Below are positions 62,863 through 64,000 of a DNA stretch of 64,000 bases, piece after piece (the first letter of the stretch is position 1; each line of letters begins with the position of its first letter). The notes below the pieces were generated by a model. It was not told the DNA's origin and searched no databases. It worked only from the letters and a program-made list of their open reading frames with translations. A program made the translations under genes and the position numbers. Origin of the DNA: Saccharopolyspora phatthalungensis (GTDB lineage Bacteria > Actinomycetota > Actinomycetes > Mycobacteriales > Pseudonocardiaceae); contig NZ_JACHIW010000002.1 in NCBI RefSeq assembly GCF_014203395.1, positions 1,860,001-1,924,000 of the forward strand, in the 5' to 3' direction.

Positions 62863-63178
62863 GCATACGCCCTGACCGCCCTGTTCACCGTGCTGGCCAA
62901 CCTGGGCCCTGCGCGCCCTGCCCTTCACCGCCCTGGCTCCGCTGCGCGCGAGCGAGACCGTCCAGTACCTCAGCACCCGCATGCCCGTCGGCGCGATGGT
63001 GATCCTGCTCGTCTACTGCCTGCGCGATCTACCGCTGACCGGCCCGCACGCACTCGCCCCGGTGGCGGCCCTGGCCGCCACCGTCGGCCTGCACCTGTGG
63101 CGCTGGAACGCGTTGCTGAGCATTTTCGGCGGCACGACCGTCCATGTGCTCCTAGCCAGCACGCTATTGCCGCAGTGA
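62863..63178 (+). pseudogene. azlD remnant (branched-chain amino acid exporter small subunit)
   Basis: The protein reads AYALTALFTVLA, then after an extra base at about 62899 continues TWALRALPFTALAPLRASET, TRMPVGAMVILLVYCLRDLP and ends VHVLLASTLLPQ. These are the membrane segments and RALPF/MPVGAM signatures of AzlD, partner of AzlC. No start codon is found before the first segment, and azlC is absent. A frameshifted, 5'-truncated remnant. Confidence 0.75.
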
Positions 63179-63362
63179 CCGGGCGTGGCGGGGCCATTTG
63201 GACCGCGGACGCGATCGTGAGGCCGAAGTGCCGCCGCCACCAACGAGAGGTTGGCGGGAAGGACCTTCCACTGTGGATCACGGGTGCGCGAGCTGCGGTG
63301 GGGACCGCACGTAACCGGTCCGGACTTCCAGGGTGTGCGGGCAAGCGCCCGCCGACAGAGCG

Positions 63363-63394
63363 GTAGCTCCTGTCTGCGCACAGACAGGAGCTAC
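63363..63394. terminator. Perfect 14-bp stem-loop
   Basis: GTAGCTCCTGTCTG (63363-63376) pairs without mismatch with CAGACAGGAGCTAC (63381-63394) around CGCA. It lies 76 bases beyond the stop of the Gly/Trp peptide gene and about 185 bases after the azlD remnant, so it could terminate transcription from either side. Confidence 0.75.
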
Positions 63395-63469
63395 GTGTGA
63401 AATAACAGGGCTAAATTACGGCCAGAGTGCTGCGGTTAATTGAATGAGGTTGAAGGACTGCCAGCGTTA

Positions 63470-63631
63470 TCAGCAGCCCCAGCCACCCCACCAACCACCC
63501 CAGCCCCAGCCCCAGCCGCCCCAGCCGCCGCGGCCCCAGCCGCCCCAGCCGCCGCGACTCCAACCGCCCCAGCCGCCGCGGCCACCGCCGCCCCAGCCGC
63601 CGCGGTTGGTGAAGATGGTGCTGATCTTCAT
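63470..63631 (-). CDS. Gly/Trp-repeat peptide, candidate RiPP precursor or structural peptide
   Basis: 53 residues from ATG 63631 with GAGGGA five bases upstream; no other start exists in this frame before a stop at 63686. A ten-residue N-terminus (MKISTIFTNR) leads into octapeptide repeats RGGWGGxx: four copies beginning at residues 10, 18, 26 and 34. The end is a denser Trp/Gly tail ending in a single Cys. Twelve of 53 residues are Trp and most of the rest are Gly. No signal peptide or family is recognised. A perfect hairpin follows downstream. Plus-strand frames here are Pro/Ala-rich shadows with poor starts. The main doubt is that low-complexity DNA can mimic such frames. Confidence 0.55.
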   Translation of the reverse strand: MKISTIFTNRGGWGGGGRGGWGGWSRGGWGGWGRGGWGGWGWGWGGWWGGWGC

Positions 63632-63880
63632 TTTGATCCCTCGATGTTTCTGAGGAGTAGTAAGGATTCTCGTTGGATCTTCAGTTCAATCGTGCTGTGC
63701 TAGCGACAACACCGACGTGCCCCCCGAACACGTGCCGGCGCGGCATGGCCGGAAGTCCACGATCATTCATTGGAACTCGGGCGATGCAACAGCAGGCGCC
63801 CTTGCACTTTTTTGGTGTGCACTTGCAACCCTAGGGCCGACGGAACGCGACGAAAGGGACTTTCGCCCTCAGCACGATCA

Positions 63881-63896
63881 GTGACAGTCGTGTCAC
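63881..63896. promoter_or_regulatory. Short palindrome
   Basis: GTGACA (63881-63886) and TGTCAC (63891-63896) form an exact inverted repeat around four bases. It resembles a dimeric regulator site. The gene it would serve lies beyond the window. The 300 bases up to the window end hold no supported gene. Confidence 0.4.
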
Positions 63897-64000
63897 GAAT
63901 AGTAATCAGCACCGCCCTTCGGTCGCAGCGCTCGGAATGCTGCCTTCGACGTTGCTCGCCCCCGTTCTCCTCGGCCCCCGCTGTGGCCCCTCGAACGGAA

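Noticed and set aside
63440-63703. Plus-strand Pro/Ala-rich small proteins
   Set aside because: No ribosome binding site and purely compositional sequence; the minus-strand Gly/Trp frame has start, site and ordered octapeptide repeats.

Overview
The window is high-GC actinobacterial DNA, most likely from the Pseudonocardiaceae (Saccharopolyspora/Amycolatopsis type). The basis is frequent GTG starts with GGAGG-type ribosome binding sites, many XRE-TPR regulators, WXG100 proteins, TatA/TatB-like genes, an LCP cell-wall ligase and actinobacterial families such as DUF6879 and FxLD lanthipeptides. The genus call is inference. No tRNA, rRNA or CRISPR array was seen.

Layout. 1-0.8 kb: end of an insertion sequence with a DDE transposase (minus). 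0.9-2.5 kb: decayed DNA with a zinc-ribbon gene remnant. 2.5-4.6 kb: a WXG100 / polymorphic toxin / immunity cassette (minus) whose toxin gene carries a one-base frameshift. 5.6-22.7 kb: a cryptic biosynthetic cluster without PKS or NRPS. It encodes a NodU/CmcH-type carbamoyltransferase, three glycosyltransferase-like proteins, a radical SAM/SPASM-like enzyme, a StrB1-type amidinotransferase (frameshifted), a HAD hydrolase, a dimethylformamidase-like protein, a methyltransferase, a GNAT enzyme, a Gfo/Idh-SDR fusion, a GT-SDR fusion, a GHMP kinase and an aldo/keto reductase. The genes suggest a carbamoylated and guanidinylated glycoside or cyclitol-like product (inference). The cluster lies between two near-identical 19-bp repeats.

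22.8-31.2 kb: an accessory mosaic of XRE-TPR regulators, an orphan FxLD lanthipeptide precursor with its methyltransferase, a truncated duplicate of one regulator, and a chimeric regulator joined to an antisense gene remnant. 31.3-39.1 kb: more ordinary envelope genes (TatA, PHP-domain Tat substrate, DedA, LCP, TatB-like) and a DUF2975/XRE pair with a perfect palindromic operator candidate. 39.2-42.3 kb: NB-ARC/TPR STAND protein with DUF6879 and a small partner. 42.8-47.1 kb: a carbohydrate operon (MFS sugar porter, GH172, Tat-exported DUF4185 protein). 47.9-53.7 kb: a low-GC PLP enzyme, an SDR, small hypothetical genes, an XRE-TPR regulator and gene fragments.

53.7-62.7 kb: one 2994-residue minus-strand gene with a WXG100-like membrane N-terminus, about 12 HTH-like repeats and eight near-identical 75-bp repeats. 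It is followed by an azlD remnant. At 63.5 kb there is a 53-residue minus-strand Gly/Trp repeat peptide gene with its own ribosome binding site and a downstream hairpin; this is the least explained coding signal in the window.

Several genes carry single-base frameshifts (toxin at 3762, amidinotransferase at 10720, SDR remnant near 38125, azlD remnant at 62899). Some may be assembly errors; others sit in clearly decayed genes.
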